From CAVXFB01 sp963760935 (GTDB taxonomy: Bacteria; Planctomycetota; Planctomycetia; Pirellulales; Thermoguttaceae), in assembly GCA_963760935.1 (NCBI GenBank), contig CAVXFB010000003.1:620001-684000 (forward strand): a stretch of 64,000 nucleotides of DNA, written 5' to 3'. This document shows, piece by piece, positions 37,934 through 49,366 of this stretch. Position 1 is the first letter of the stretch, and the number at the start of each line of letters is the position of its first letter. Below the pieces are notes generated by a model. The model did no database searches. It was not told where the DNA came from and saw nothing but the letters and a program-made list of their open reading frames with translations. The position numbers were made by a program, and so were the translations under genes.

Positions 37934-38005
37934 TGTCATCCTGATCGCACTGAAGAATCTCTGGGATGCCTGCCGGCGAGAACCTTCGCTGCGCTCACGA
38001 TGACA
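37934..38005. repeat. short dispersed-repeat-like element with terminal inverted repeats
   Basis: A 72-base intergenic stretch bounded by TGTCATC and GATGACA. Internal phrases CTGAAGAATCTC and CGCTGCGCTCA recall a class of repeats often seen between genes in environmental bacteria. It lies between exbD and exbB. It could fold into one hairpin. Copy number cannot be judged from this window. Confidence 0.45.
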
Positions 38006-38017
38006 TGTAACATAGCG

Positions 38018-38791
38018 TTAACTCGATGCCCTGCCCGGCGGCGCGGCTGGCGGCGACTTCACCCGGCCCGCATGCGAAAAGTGACGCAGAAATTGATCTG
38101 CGGTCAGCATGACGGACGTGGAGATGTAGATTACCCGGTTGCGGAAAAGCGCGTAGAAGTAAATGGCCGGCACCGACAGGGCGACACCCTCGAACGTCAG
38201 CAACAGAGCCTCGGAAATACCGTTGGCCACTCGGCCAGCGTCCAACTGCACGCCGGATGAGAGTGCAATCGCGCCAAAGCTGGTGATCATCCCCTTGAGC
38301 GTTCCCAACAGGCCGATCATCGGTCCCAACGTGCCGAGCACCGCCAGCATGCTGATCTTCTTTTCCATCTCGGCGGTGATGGCGTCGCCGAGCCGTTCGA
38401 TCGCGTCGCGTGCCTCGGCCAATCCGTTGGGCAACTCACTGATGCCGGTGGTCAACAGCCGCCCGAAAAACGTGTCGTCGTCCTTGACGAGATTGTAGAT
38501 GCCCTTGAAATCGCGCTGTTGCAACAGGGCTTCGCATTGATCGATGGTTTCCGATGGTGCAGCCACATCGAGACGCATCTCCCAAAACAGCCGACTGACG
38601 GTCGTTACGAAGTACATCGAAAGCAACAGGATCACAAGGCCGATGAAGCCCGAACAATGAATGATCCAGACCAGACGGTTCTGCTGCTGAACCTCGGTCT
38701 TGGCACTGGCCGGCGCCGCCGCGTCATTTGCCTCGGCCGTCGGTTTGCCGTCCTGTGCTTGGGCGTGGCGGGGCGTGGCAACGATTAACAT
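38018..38791 (-). CDS. exbB: ExbB/TolQ/MotA-family proton channel protein
   Basis: A 257-residue membrane protein with a signal-like N-terminus (MLIVATPRHAQAQ), a helix FIGLVILLLSMYFVTTV, a cytoplasmic loop, and the conserved pair of helices around SMLAVLGTLGPMIGLLGTL and ISEALLLTFEGVALSVPAIY. The latter match the MotA/TolQ/ExbB proton-channel domain. It is the first gene of the leftward set exbB, exbD, exbD, membrane protein, cyclase-like, TPR, VWA. The hydrophobic start seems short and no better upstream start is in frame. Confidence 0.9.
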   Translation of the reverse strand: MLIVATPRHAQAQDGKPTAEANDAAAPASAKTEVQQQNRLVWIIHCSGFIGLVILLLSMYFVTTVSRLFWEMRLDVAAPSETIDQCEALLQQRDFKGIYNLVKDDDTFFGRLLTTGISELPNGLAEARDAIERLGDAITAEMEKKISMLAVLGTLGPMIGLLGTLKGMITSFGAIALSSGVQLDAGRVANGISEALLLTFEGVALSVPAIYFYALFRNRVIYISTSVMLTADQFLRHFSHAGRVKSPPAAPPGRASS

Positions 38792-39223
38792 CGCCCCACA
38801 GACGATTGCGCCACGAGAACGTAAACCCTTTGTAGGGCGGGCCGACGAGCCCGACCAAGGTCTACGAAAGACTGGGCGGGCTGTTCTACGATACCAGGCT
38901 GGTGCATAGTGTCATCCGGAGCGCAGACAGCGGCCGTGCCAACTGGACTAGCAGCCGGTCCTCCGCTAAACAGCTACTCAGTATCCTCTTTCGGCTTTCG
39001 CCATGTCAAGGAAACGGCCAACTTCACCGTGGTGGGAGAAAGGCATCATAACGTCTCGTCAGAAAAGGACTTCCGCTCTTCACCGGAGTGTCGATTTTTG
39101 GCATGCGTCTATTGACGCCGTGGGGCGACAGCACTAAAATCGTTCATCAAGTTTGTGCACATTGTAAAGTATGCGCCATCAGGCAGTCGATATTTCAGGC
39201 AGGCACTGTAGGAGGCTCAAACC
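38792..39223. other. divergent intergenic region between exbB and cysK
   Basis: No gene is convincing in this 432-base stretch. It holds the cysK promoter at 39112-39140. Near 38834-38857 there is a GGGCGGGCCGACGAGCCCG phrase with a small CGGGC/GCCCG stem, which reads like another dispersed intergenic repeat. Confidence 0.5.
39112..39140 (+). promoter_or_regulatory. sigma-70-type promoter of cysK
   Basis: TTGACG at 39112-39117 and TAAAAT at 39135-39140 are separated by exactly 17 bases, close to consensus. Transcription would begin about 75 bases before the cysK ATG. Confidence 0.6.
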
Positions 39224-40180
39224 ATGCCATCGGGAAAAATTTTCGGCGATATCGTCCAGACGACCTTCAACACGCCCCTGGTGCGGCTAAATCATGTCAT
39301 CCCGCCCGACGGGGCCACTGTGCTGCTGAAGCTCGAATTCTTCAATCCGTACTCCAGCGTGAAGGACCGGATTGGACGCTCGATGATCGAGGCGGCCGAA
39401 AAAGCGGGCACGATCAATCCCGATACGCATATCATCGAGCCCACCAGCGGCAATACGGGCATAGCTTTGGCCTTCGTGGCCGCTGCCAAGCGGTATCGGC
39501 TGACTATCGTGATGCCCGAATCGTTCAGCTTGGAACGGCGTGCCTTGTTGCGAGCACTTGGCGCTAATTTGGAACTAACGCCGGCCAAGGACGGCATGCG
39601 AGGCGCGATCACGCGAGCGCAAGAACTGGCGACGTCGACGCCCAACAGTTGGGTTCCTCAGCAGTTCGAAAATCCAGCTAACCCAGCGATACATGAGCAG
39701 ACAACCGGCAAAGAGATTTGGGAAGATACCGGCGGCCGCGTTGACATGATCGTCGCCGGAGTCGGCACCGGCGGCACCATAACGGGCATCACGCGTTGTA
39801 TTCGCGGCAAGAATGCTGATTTCAAGGCGTACGCTGTCGAACCGGCGGATTCGCCGGTAATTTCCGGTGGCAAACCGGGCCCGCACAAAATTCAGGGCAT
39901 CGGTGCCGGGTTCATCCCCAAGAACCTCGATACCAGCCTGCTAAGCGGTGTGGAAACCATCACAAACGATGAGGCATTTACCTGGGCCCGGCGGTTGGCG
40001 CGCGAGGAGGGCATTCTGTCGGGCATTAGTTCCGGCGGCAACGTAGCGGCCGCCGCCCGCGTGGCAGCTCGGCCGGAGAACCGCGGCAAAGTCATCGTGA
40101 CCATCGCCGCCAGTTTCGGCGAGCGCTACTTGTCGACGCCGTTGTTCGAGGGGCTCAGCGGGCCATCCAACGGCAAGTGA
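39224..40180 (+). CDS. cysK: cysteine synthase A (O-acetylserine sulfhydrylase)
   Basis: A 318-residue PLP enzyme that makes cysteine from O-acetylserine and sulfide in the cytosol. The PLP Lys lies in NPYSSVKDRIGRSM, the substrate loop is PTSGNTGIALAFVAA, and the phosphate-binding loop is GVGTGGTITG. Length and residues match CysK. AGGAGG sits 8 bases before the ATG, and a good sigma-70 promoter lies upstream. It is a stand-alone gene followed by the GPH transporter after 248 bases. Confidence 0.95.
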   Translation: MPSGKIFGDIVQTTFNTPLVRLNHVIPPDGATVLLKLEFFNPYSSVKDRIGRSMIEAAEKAGTINPDTHIIEPTSGNTGIALAFVAAAKRYRLTIVMPESFSLERRALLRALGANLELTPAKDGMRGAITRAQELATSTPNSWVPQQFENPANPAIHEQTTGKEIWEDTGGRVDMIVAGVGTGGTITGITRCIRGKNADFKAYAVEPADSPVISGGKPGPHKIQGIGAGFIPKNLDTSLLSGVETITNDEAFTWARRLAREEGILSGISSGGNVAAAARVAARPENRGKVIVTIAASFGERYLSTPLFEGLSGPSNGK

Positions 40181-40428
40181 CGAGAGTGACGGGGCATGAC
40201 CATTGAAGTCCGCCACGGCAGCCAAGGTCGGCGACGTCGTGTTCGTCAGTCCGCGCGATGCGAAGGTCTTCGTCGAGGCTCACGTAATCTGAAGGCTCGG
40301 CAGGCGGTTATACAAATACCGGGGGCCGGCCCCGTTCTGCTAATCTTCCGTCGCGATCCTTCCCGCGGCATCTTCCGCCGTTGCTCCCCTTGGTGTAAAT
40401 TGGGCGGAACCCTAGGCGAGACTTGCCC

Positions 40429-41932
40429 ATGACGACCGAGAACGCCGAGCAGGAAACAATGGCCCGCCCTCCGCAGATTCCCACGAAAGAGCGGTTTCTC
40501 TGGGGGATCGGCGGAACCACGGATTATCTGATCTATCAGACGCCGCTGGCGATGTGTCAGCAGATTTACGTGATCGCGTTGGGCATAAGTCCGGCGGCAG
40601 TTGCCTTGGCACAAAGCATTCCCCGCCTGCTCGACATCGTAGCCGATCCAATAATTGGCCACCTGTCCGATAATACGCGTTCGCGCTTTGGCCGGCGGCG
40701 CCCGTGGATGTTTTGCGGCGCGTTGCTGGCTGCGCTGATTTCCATCGTGATGTGGTATCCGCCGCTCAGTCTTGGAACTCAAGCGGCCAATATTTTTATT
40801 GTCGTGATGCTCGTGTTGCTGTACACGTTTGGGTATTCGCTCTTCACCATCCCGTATACGGCACAAGGCTACGAGCTGAGTACGGACTATATCGAGCGAA
40901 CGCACATTTTCAAGTGGCGCCAGTATTCCTATGCGGCAATCGGAATCCTGACCCCTTGGATACCCTGGCTCTGCCTGACGATTGAAGGAGAAGCTCAGTC
41001 CAAGGTGACCAAGGGGAGCATCGGCATACACTGGATCAGTTTCGTTATCGCCGGCGTGATCCTACTGACGGCTGCCGGACCGATCTTCGGCGCCCGCGAG
41101 GGCGGCCAACATCAGCGCGAGCGAAAGGTCCGCTTTCGTGACGCCGTGAAGTACACCTTGCGGAACAAGGCGTTCTGGCCGATCGTTGCCGGCAACTTCC
41201 TCTACAAAGCCGGCATGATCTCCACCGGCATCTTCTTCTATTATCTGATGATGTATTATGTCAGCGAGGGCGACATGCAGAAGGGGTCGCAACAATGGGG
41301 CGTCTTCTGCAACGTCATCAACATTTCGACCTTTCTCGCCATGGGCCCCATCGTGCGTCTCACGGATCGCCTGGGCAAGAAGCTGCGCCTTGCTGACGTT
41401 GATGCTCTTTAGCAGCGCCGCGTACGGCTCTGTATGGTTCACGCTCCGCCCGCAAACCACGGGATGGGTTTTGCAAGTAGCCGGCACACTTCACGGCACC
41501 CTGCGGATTCCGACGATCGTTGCCGAGGCGTGGCCCTCGTTGATCACGGCGGCCTCGATCGGCATCTTCACCAACACTATGTTGCTGGTGATTAACTCGA
41601 TGCTGGCCGATGTCTGCGACGTCGACGAGCTGGAAAGCGGCCATCGCCGTGAAGCCTTCTATAGCGCTGTCTTCGTTACGTGCGACAAGATTGCGTTGGC
41701 CGCAACTGTGCTGGTGGGCGGGCTGCTGCTGAGTATCTCAGGTTTTGACAACACACTCGTGCAGCAAACGCCGAAAACGATTGCATTCTGGATGTTGGCC
41801 CTTGTGCTAACGCAACCGGTCGGTTTTCTGCTTGGTTTCGTGTCAATCCTGTTTTATCCGATCACCCGAGCGACGGCCGAAGAAGTTCGGCGGCAGTTGG
41901 ATGAGCGGCATGCAGCCTCAGCGAGCGAGTAG
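40429..41932 (+). CDS. GPH-family sugar:cation symporter (MFS), frameshifted near 41390
   Basis: About 500 residues with roughly twelve membrane helices. The features ERFLWGIGGTTDYLIYQTPL, DIVADPIIGHLSDNTRSRFGRRRP and YSLFTIPYTAQGYEL are typical of the glycoside-pentoside-hexuronide cation symporter family. The first frame reads to VRLTDRLGKK and the second resumes at ALLTLMLFSSAAYG and continues to 41932, one extra base apart. It lies immediately upstream of a GH2 enzyme gene, suggesting uptake of the sugar released or modified by that enzyme. The substrate is not known. Confidence 0.8.
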
Positions 41933-42094
41933 TGTGGGATAAGGAGCCGGCGCCGACGATCGCTGGCGAAGTTGTCCGCGGTCGCGGAGCAGCCTCGATT
42001 TATGTGTGGCATCTTGTGCCAAAAATACGCGGAGAATTGTGATGCAAGGTGGTAGCGTGCCATACGTGCGTGCTACACGCGCCAGGAGACTACG

Positions 42095-45000
42095 ATGAAG
42101 CCCGAGATGGACGTTTTTGCCGGCATTGCGGCCCAACGCTACGCGCAGCGATCGGATGAGCTTGTCATGCCCGAGCCGATCGAAGCGCCGCCCCGAGTCC
42201 TACCGCTCGATCGGCAACCGGCGCGGAGTGCGTTTCGCCCGTTGGCGAAGACGAATACCGCGACCGCGCTCCGCAAAGAGCTAGCGCAATATCGCAGGAA
42301 GATGGCGCCGTTCCTGGTCGATCGCGCGCCGCCGCTCGAAAGCCGTCGCGTCGTCCTAGACCTTAAGCACTTCGACTGGCGCGAGGAAACCGATGATGAT
42401 CGCCAGGACTTCGTCGGAACGCTCTCGGGCGCTGCGCATGGCAGCGAGTGACCATTCCGCACTACGGCCCGCCACTTGGGCCCGCAATCACGTACTATCG
42501 CACCACGTTCGAGGTCACGGCCGAGTTGCTCGGTCGAGGCGCCGTCTTCGTAGCCTTTGATGGCGTCGATTATCGGGCCGACGTCTTCGTCAACGGCGCC
42601 CTGTTGGGCTCGCACGAAGGTTTCTTCGCTCCGTTCGAGTTCGACTGCACCCGCCACGTGCGGCTTGGCCAGAACGTTCTATTGGTGAAAGTGCACAACG
42701 ATTTTGTTTGCCTCGGCAGCGGCCAATGGGGACAACCGCTCGACGGCGACAAAATCTACGCGGCCACGGGCCTGGGTTACGACGACCCGGCCCTCGGTTG
42801 GCACCATTGCCCGCCCGGCATGGGAATCTGCCAGGGTGTGAGGGTCGAAGGGCGTTCGCGGCTGTTCTTGCGCGATGTCTTCGTCCGACCCTTGCCCGAC
42901 GACGAACGGGCCGAGGCCTGGATCGAAGTGTTCAATTGCGATGCCAGCGAGCGCACCGTTAGTTTTGAGTGTTCGGTCTACGGACAGAACTTCCGAGCCA
43001 CCGCCATCAAGTCAAGGCGGATCGATCCCACGACAACCGACATTCGTGGTCACGGCGATCTCGACAAGCAACTCAAGCCCTGCATCGCGGAACCGGCAGG
43101 TCCCGGCATCAACTGCTATCGACTGCTATTGGATTTGCCCAATGCGCGCCGCTGGGACCCCGAGACGCCGTGGCTCTACCAGTTGCAGGTAAAACTTGCC
43201 GACGAAACGGGCGCAATCCGTGACGCTCGGACCCAGCAGTTTGGCATGCGGACCTTTCGTCAGGATGAGCGCTCCGATCCCAAGGGCAAGTTCTATCTCA
43301 ACGGCCGCGAGATCCGCTTGCGCGGCGCCAACACCATGGGACACGAGCAACAGTGCGTCTTCCGTGGCGATATGGACCAACTCATCGACGATATCTTGCT
43401 GGCCCGGCTGTGCAATATGAACTATCTGCGTTTGACGCAACGCCCCGTACAGAAGCAGGTCTACGAGTATTGCGACCGGCTCGGGCTGCTAACGCAAACT
43501 GATCTGCCGCTGTTCGGATGCTTGCACCGCAACCAACTGTGCGAGGCCGTTCGTCAGGCGGAAGAGATGGAACGTCTCGTGCGACCCCATGCTTGCAACG
43601 TGCTGGTCAGCTATATCAACGAGCCGTTCCCCAACGGCCAAGGCAAGCCCCATCGAAACCTGGTGCGACATGAGCTCGAAGATTTCTTCGACATGGCCAG
43701 CCGTGCGATCCGCATCGCCAATCCGGATCGCGTGATCAAGTATGTCGACGGAGACTACGACCCGCCGGCCTCGGGCGGAATGCCGGACAATCACTGCTAC
43801 TGCGGCTGGTACATCGGCCACGCCTTGGACCTCGGCAAGCTGAATCGCGGCTACTGGCTGCCGGTGATCGAGGGCTGGCACTACGGCTGCGGAGAGTTTG
43901 GAGCTGAAGGTCTCGACAGCCTGGAGGTAATGCGAAAGTACTATCCGAAGGATTGGCTGCCGTCGACCGTTGGCCCGCAAACGGCGCCTTGGCGGCCCAA
44001 CAAGATCAGCATGTCGCAGACCAATCGGTTTCAATATCTTTGGTTCGAGGCGCACGACACTGTCGAGCAGTGGATCGACGCCAGTCAGGATCACCAAGCT
44101 TGGGTCATGCGGATGATGACCGAGGCGTTCCGCCGCGATCGCCGCATGAACTCCTTCGCCATTCACCTCTTCATCGACGCTTGGCCGGCCGGATGGATGA
44201 AGACGATCATGGATACCGATCGGACGCCGAAGAAGGCCTATTTTGCCTACCGCGACGCGTTGACGCCGCTGATGGTCTCGCTGCGCACCGACCGCTGGTC
44301 GTTCTTCTCCAATGAGACGATCGAGATGGAGGCCTGGGTCTGCAACGACACGCTTGCCAAGCCGGCCGGCGCGGTGCTCCGCTATCAATTGGAGATTGAA
44401 GGTCAGGTAGTACAAGCTGGCCACGCTCGCGCTGAGGTGCCGCTTTGTTCGGCCGAGCCCCAAGGGCTTGTCCGCTTCACGCTGCCCAAAGTGGAACGCC
44501 GTATGAAGGCCACGGCGCGGCTTGCCCTCTGCGACCGGACTGGCAAAGTCCTGCACGATACGGCGCAAAAGATCGAACTGTTTCCGCCCGTCCATAAACC
44601 AACAGGCAAGCGGGCGTTCATCATCGGCGCCCGCGACGGCAAAGCGGCCACGCTCGCCGCGAACTCGGCCTGGCTGCCGTTTTCTCCGGCGACCCCGCGT
44701 CGGCCGGCGTCATACTCGGCGACGATCCGGACGCTTGGAAGCGCCAAGCGCGGACCGTGGCCAAAGCAGTCGCCGCAGGCGCGACGGCCGTACTCTTAGA
44801 ACTGCCGGTGGGCACGCACCAGGTCGCCGGCGATGCCATTCAAATTGTCCCGGGCGGCATGGGCCACCGCCATTTCGTCTCGTGCGGCACGGGACACGAC
44901 CTCGTCGCCGGCTGCCTGCCGCATGATTTTCGATTCTGGCACGACGATTCGGTCGGCTATCCCACGCCGCTGTTGGAGACCGTCATCGATCCGCCGCCGT

Positions 45001-45203
45001 CTGACTGGGCCGTCGTTCTGGGCAGCGGCAACGGCTCTTGGCAAACCGAGTGGCGCAGTGTACCGGCGGCCATCGAAAAACACCACGGCCGAGGCGTCTA
45101 CCGCATCTGTCAGGTACGATTGCCGCACCGGACGCAGACCAATCCGGCCGCAACCGCCTTTGCTCTCCGACTGTTGGGCTTTGGCGGCCAATGCGACAGT
45201 TAG
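42095..45203 (+). CDS. glycoside hydrolase family 2-like enzyme with two frameshifts
   Basis: About 1,035 residues in three frames. The N-terminal sugar-binding part reads FDWREETDDDRQDF and then, after a one-base loss near 42435, WQRVTIPHYGPPLGPAITYY. The catalytic TIM barrel shows the acid/base Glu in VLVSYINEPFPNG and the nucleophile Glu in CGEFGAEGLDS, as in GH2 beta-galactosidases and glucuronidases. A second one-base loss near 44680 shifts the reading to FSGDPASAGVILGDDPDAW and on to 45203. The ATG at 42095 has AGGAG 6 bases before it. No clear signal peptide is visible, so it may act on imported sugars. The two lesions may be sequencing errors; if real, the gene is inactive. Confidence 0.75.
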
Positions 45204-45234
45204 AAGTTTGCCTACAGGAGCCCGCGATTTGAAC

Positions 45235-45250
45235 CGGCCGCAAGCGGCCG
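45235..45250. terminator. GC-rich hairpin between convergent genes
   Basis: CGGCCGC and GCGGCCG form a perfect 7-base stem around AA. It lies between the rightward GH2 gene and the leftward lipoprotein gene, a position expected for a bidirectional terminator. No T-tract follows, so function is uncertain. Confidence 0.3.
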
Positions 45251-45290
45251 TGCTAAACGATCTTCCGCGCACCGCCGACAAGGGTCTCGC

Positions 45291-46635
45291 TCACTTGATA
45301 TAGTAGCCCGAGACTCGCCATTTCTTATCTTTGTCGAGCATGGGCGTGACAGTTTCGATGGCCACTGCTTTATTTGCAAACGACGTTTTGTACTCGAGTC
45401 GCACGTATTGCCCGTCAGGCGCAGTCGGCATTCGCAACATGTATTGCTGCGATTGCAGTTCTCGCGACTTCACCGCGCCCAGTGGCTTGCGAACTGCGCC
45501 AAGCAGCCTCACGAATTCCTTCCGCTCAACGGTATCCTTGAGATACTCGGCCGCCGTCTCCCAGCACTTGGCGTACTCGCCCTCGTCTACCAACGCCAAC
45601 CACGCCCCGGCTGCCTCGATAGCTGCCTTTTCGGCCTCGGCCTGCTTGTCGCTTGAGGGCGCGGCGGCTTCTCCGGCTGGACTGGTCGACAGGACTGGCT
45701 TCAATATCAGTGTCACCGGCGTGCCCGGAGGTGGCATGTGCTCGGCAAACGCTTCGAACGATCGCGCCTCCATCGCCCGATAGTTGCTGATCGGCAGATC
45801 GAGCATTGCCCCAGGCAGACTCAACACGCAGATCGTCTCGCCCGAGTCGGCCCGATAGTATTCCTTGCCGCTGTCTTCGTCGGTCACGAACACGCTTCCG
45901 GCGAAGACCCAATTGCTATTGAGCGCCTTCTTTGTCTGTCGGTCGCGAACCCACTGCTGGGCGGGCGCGGACTGTATCTTGCCGTTGGCGTCCTTCCAGC
46001 GAAGTTCGATGGCGATTTCCGTGCCGGTCGGCGGAATAACCTCCGGCACATCCGACCCCGGTTGCTGCCTGAACTGTGCCGGATGTCCGGGCACGGCGCC
46101 GACCGCCCGCAAACCTGCGTGGATGATATGTGGAGTTACGTTTAGCGCCACGACCGCCTCGTATGAGCGATTGCTGTACGTCGCAAAGAACTCCAGCGGA
46201 TATCCGGCCCGACACGCTTCGCCCTGCAAAACGATATGCTTATTTTTGGCGTCAAGCCACACCGGCTGCTCGGGATCCAAACGTCGCAATGTGCTAACAT
46301 CGTCCACCAACGGCGGGCCAAGATCGCGCAGGCTTCTCCTCCTCGCGCTCAAACGCTTCCGACATTTCCTTCTCCGGCGTCTCCGACTTCGCGGCCGCCT
46401 TCGGCTGCGTCGCGGGCATATTCGCTGTTTTCATCGCAGTCCCCTTCTCCACGGCCGGCGGATGTTGAGCCGAGCGCTCTTTCGTCGGCTCCGCCGTCTG
46501 CTTGACCGCAGCGGTCGCCTTCCGCATTTCCTCCGTACCCGGCTTTTTCTCGCCCGTTGGGCAGCCGGCCAAAACAGTACTGACAACCAATGCCGTAAGA
46601 AAACACATCGTTCGACCCATGGTTGGCGTCATCAT
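45291..46635 (-). CDS. lipoprotein with YdjY-like and DUF4019-like regions, frameshifted near 46325
   Basis: About 447 residues. A lipoprotein signal ends VVSTVLAGCPTG with the lipobox Cys, followed by a Lys/Glu/Ala-rich linker. A YdjY-like region follows (VWLDAKNKHIVLQGEACR, YSNRSYEAVVALNVTPHIIH) and a C-terminal region resembles DUF4019 (GAWLALVDEGEYAKCWE ... KWRVSGYYIK). The first frame reads EREEEKPA and the next resumes at DLGPPLVDDVSTLRRL with one extra base between. Function is unknown; such proteins are anchored at the envelope. It is convergent with the GH2 gene. Confidence 0.7.
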
Positions 46636-46950
46636 GACAGTGACCTTTCTAAGCGAAAGAGCAAGTGCGGCACAATTAAGGCATCCCCAATTTTAGGCAG
46701 AATGCGAGAAACGACAAGATGGTTGGCTGTTGGCAGCGAGAGCGGCCTGCAAAGCCCTGCTGGCTAACCTTTCAGGTGGACCGACGTTGGGGAGCACCTT
46801 CGTTGCTTCTGCAGCCCAGGCAGAGAATGAAAATGATGATAACTACTCGAATCGTCGCACAAATGCGATTTGCTTACCCCTCTCCGCTTCTTGGCGTCGC
46901 CGAGTTACACTGACTTTTAGGGACGCGCAATCTCGAAAGCTGGAGAACGA
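46636..46950. other. divergent intergenic region
   Basis: This 315-base gap between the leftward lipoprotein gene and the rightward GH95 gene has no convincing coding frame, no clear promoter pair and no repeat. GGAGA just before 46951 is the GH95 ribosome site. Confidence 0.45.
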
Positions 46951-49337
46951 ATGAAACCCTCAGTGATCGTCCTGCCGCTGTTGTTACTGGCTGCAAGCGT
47001 TCTGTCCTTTCCCCAGACCGACGCGGCCGAGGCACCTATCACTTTTCCTGCCAAGGTGTCTATTACCGGCCAAGCGGTTGCGCCTGAGGGCGATTGGGTG
47101 CTCTGGTATCGCCGGCCTGCCGAACAATGGGAGGAAGCGCTTCCGCTGGGCAACGGGCACATGGGAGCGATGGTCTTTGGCGGCGTGCTCGCCGAGCGAA
47201 TCCAATTCAACGAAAACACTGTCTGGACGGGCAAGCCACACGAGTATCAACATCCAGGGGCTGCTAAGTTCTTGCCCGAAATCCGCCGCCTGCTTACCGA
47301 AGGAAAGCAACGTGAGGCGGAAAAACTGGCCATGGCCAAATTCATGAGCATTCCGCGCACGCAGATGGCCTACCAGCCGTGCGGCGATCTATGGTTGGAG
47401 TTTCCCAATCACCAGAAGGTATCTTCGTACCGCCGCTGGCTCGACTTGGATCGCGCCATTACGACGACCGAGTGTCAGGTCGGCGACGCGACGTACCGAC
47501 GCGAAGTGCTCGCCTCGTATCCCGACCGAGCGATCGTACTCCGCGTGACCTGCGACAAGCCGGGCCGGCTCGCTTGCGTGGTGCGCCTGACGAGCCCACA
47601 TCCTGATTCGCGCGTGCAGGTCGAAAGCGGGAACACGTTGATCGCCGACGGGCAAGTGGAAGACGGCGGAGTGAAATTTGAGGCGCGCGCACAAGTACTG
47701 GCCGACGGCGGCCATCTAGCGGCCCAGGGCGACTGCTTGCGTCTCGCTGGCGCGACGAGTTGCACGATTCGGCTGGTGGCCGCCACAAACTTTCAAAACT
47801 TTCACCAACTCGGAGCCGATCCGACGGTCCGCTGCCAGGAATCGCTGCAACACATTGTCGGCAAGACCTGGCAGCAGATCAAGGACGACCATCTGGCCGA
47901 CTATCAGAAGCTGTTCCGCACGACCAGCCTCGATCTAGGCCGGACGGAAGACGCTCGCAAACCGACCGACGAACGCATCGAACGATTTGCCAGCCACAAT
48001 GACCCGCAATTGGCGGCCCTCGTTTTCCAGTACGGGCGCTACCTGCTGATCGCCTCCAGCCGAAAGGGCGGTCAGCCCGCCAATCTGCAAGGGATCTGGA
48101 ATGAGCAGCTTTCGCCCCCTTGGGGCAGCAAATACACGTGCAACATCAACACCGAAATGAACTACTGGCCGGCCGAGGTGGCGAATCTCGCCACGTGCGC
48201 GTGCCCTTTGTTCGATGCGCTCGACGATCTGGTGATTTCAGGACGTAAGACCGCCCAGACCCAGTACGGCGCCCGCGGTTGGGTTCTACACCATAACTTC
48301 GATCTGTGGCGTGGCACGGCCCCGATCAATCGCGCCGATCACGGCATCTGGGTCACTGGCGGAGCATGGTTGAGTCTTCACGCCTGGGAACACTACCAGT
48401 TTTCGCAGGATAAGGAGTTTCTCCGCCAACGGGCCTATCCGATCATGAAGGAAGCGGCCCTGTTCTTTACCGATTTCCTGGTGGAAGACCCAAAGACCGG
48501 CTGGCTGATTTCCGGTCCATCGAACAGCCCCGAGCAAGGCGGTTTGGTGATGGGTCCCACGATGGACCACCAGATCATACGTTCGCTCTTCGGCGCATGT
48601 ATCGAGGCTGCCCAACTTCTCAACGTCGATCGGGAGTTCGCTGACCGCCTCATCGGTCTGCGCAAACGAATCGCTCCCAACCAGATTGGCCGCTACGGGC
48701 AGTTACAGGAGTGGCTGACCGACGTTGATAGCCCGAAGAACGAGCACCGGCACCTTTCGCACCTCTGGGGCGTGTACCCCGGATGCGAGATCACATGGCG
48801 AGAGCCGGAGCTCTTCCAGGCGGCGCGACAATCGTTGATTTTCCGCGGCGATGCGGCCACCGGCTGGTCGATGGGCTGGAAGGTGAATCTCTGGCGCGCT
48901 TTCTGGACGGCGATCATGCGTACCGCGTCCTTTGCAATCTGCTCAAGCCTGTGGGCGGAGAAGAGGGCGGGATGTATCCAAATCTCTTCGACGCCCATCC
49001 TCCGTTTCAGATCGACGGCAACTTCGGCGCGTGTGCCGGTATTGCCGAGATGCTCCTTCAGAGCCATATTACAAACGCAGATTGCAGCCATCTGATCCAC
49101 CTATTGCCAGCCCTGCCGAAGGCTTGGCCGGCTGGCTCGGTCACGGGCCTGCGAGCCCGCGGCGGCTTCGAGGTTGCTCTGACGTGGAAAGATGGAAAGT
49201 TGGCCTCTGCCACCATCCACAGCATATCCGGAACGTCATGCGCAGTGCGTTGTGGCAAGAGAACGGTCGACGTGAAGTTCCAGCCGGGGGAAACTGTGCG
49301 CCTGGACGCGGATTTGCGTCGCGTGCCGCCGATGTGA
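46951..49337 (+). CDS. exported GH95-family glycosidase (alpha-L-fucosidase type), frameshifted near 48896
   Basis: About 795 residues with a signal peptide (VIVLPLLLLAASVLSFPQTDA). GH95 marks are EEALPLGNGHMGAMVFGG near residue 60, QFNENTVWTGKPHEY, QGIWNEQLSPPWGSKYTCNI and NTEMNYWPAEV, and later NEHRHLSHLWGVYPG, all near the active site of the fucosidase / galactosidase family. The first frame reads WKVNLW and the next ARFLDGDHAYRVL; adding one G to the GG there restores the usual NLWARFLDGDHAY. An IS903-group element is inserted 29 bases after the stop. The enzyme would act outside the cytoplasm on fucosylated glycans, probably of algal or plant origin. Confidence 0.85.
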
Positions 49338-49357
49338 AGCAGCGGGGGAGATTGTCG

Positions 49358-49366
49358 ACTAAGAAT
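49358..49366. repeat. left 9-bp target-site duplication
   Basis: ACTAAGAAT directly abuts the left end of the insertion sequence. The identical 9 bases abut its right end at 50402-50410. Confidence 0.95.

Noticed and set aside
44938..44953. TGGCACGACGATTCGG as a second sigma-54 promoter
   Set aside because: The -12 TTGC is missing (TTCG instead) and it lies inside the GH2 gene.
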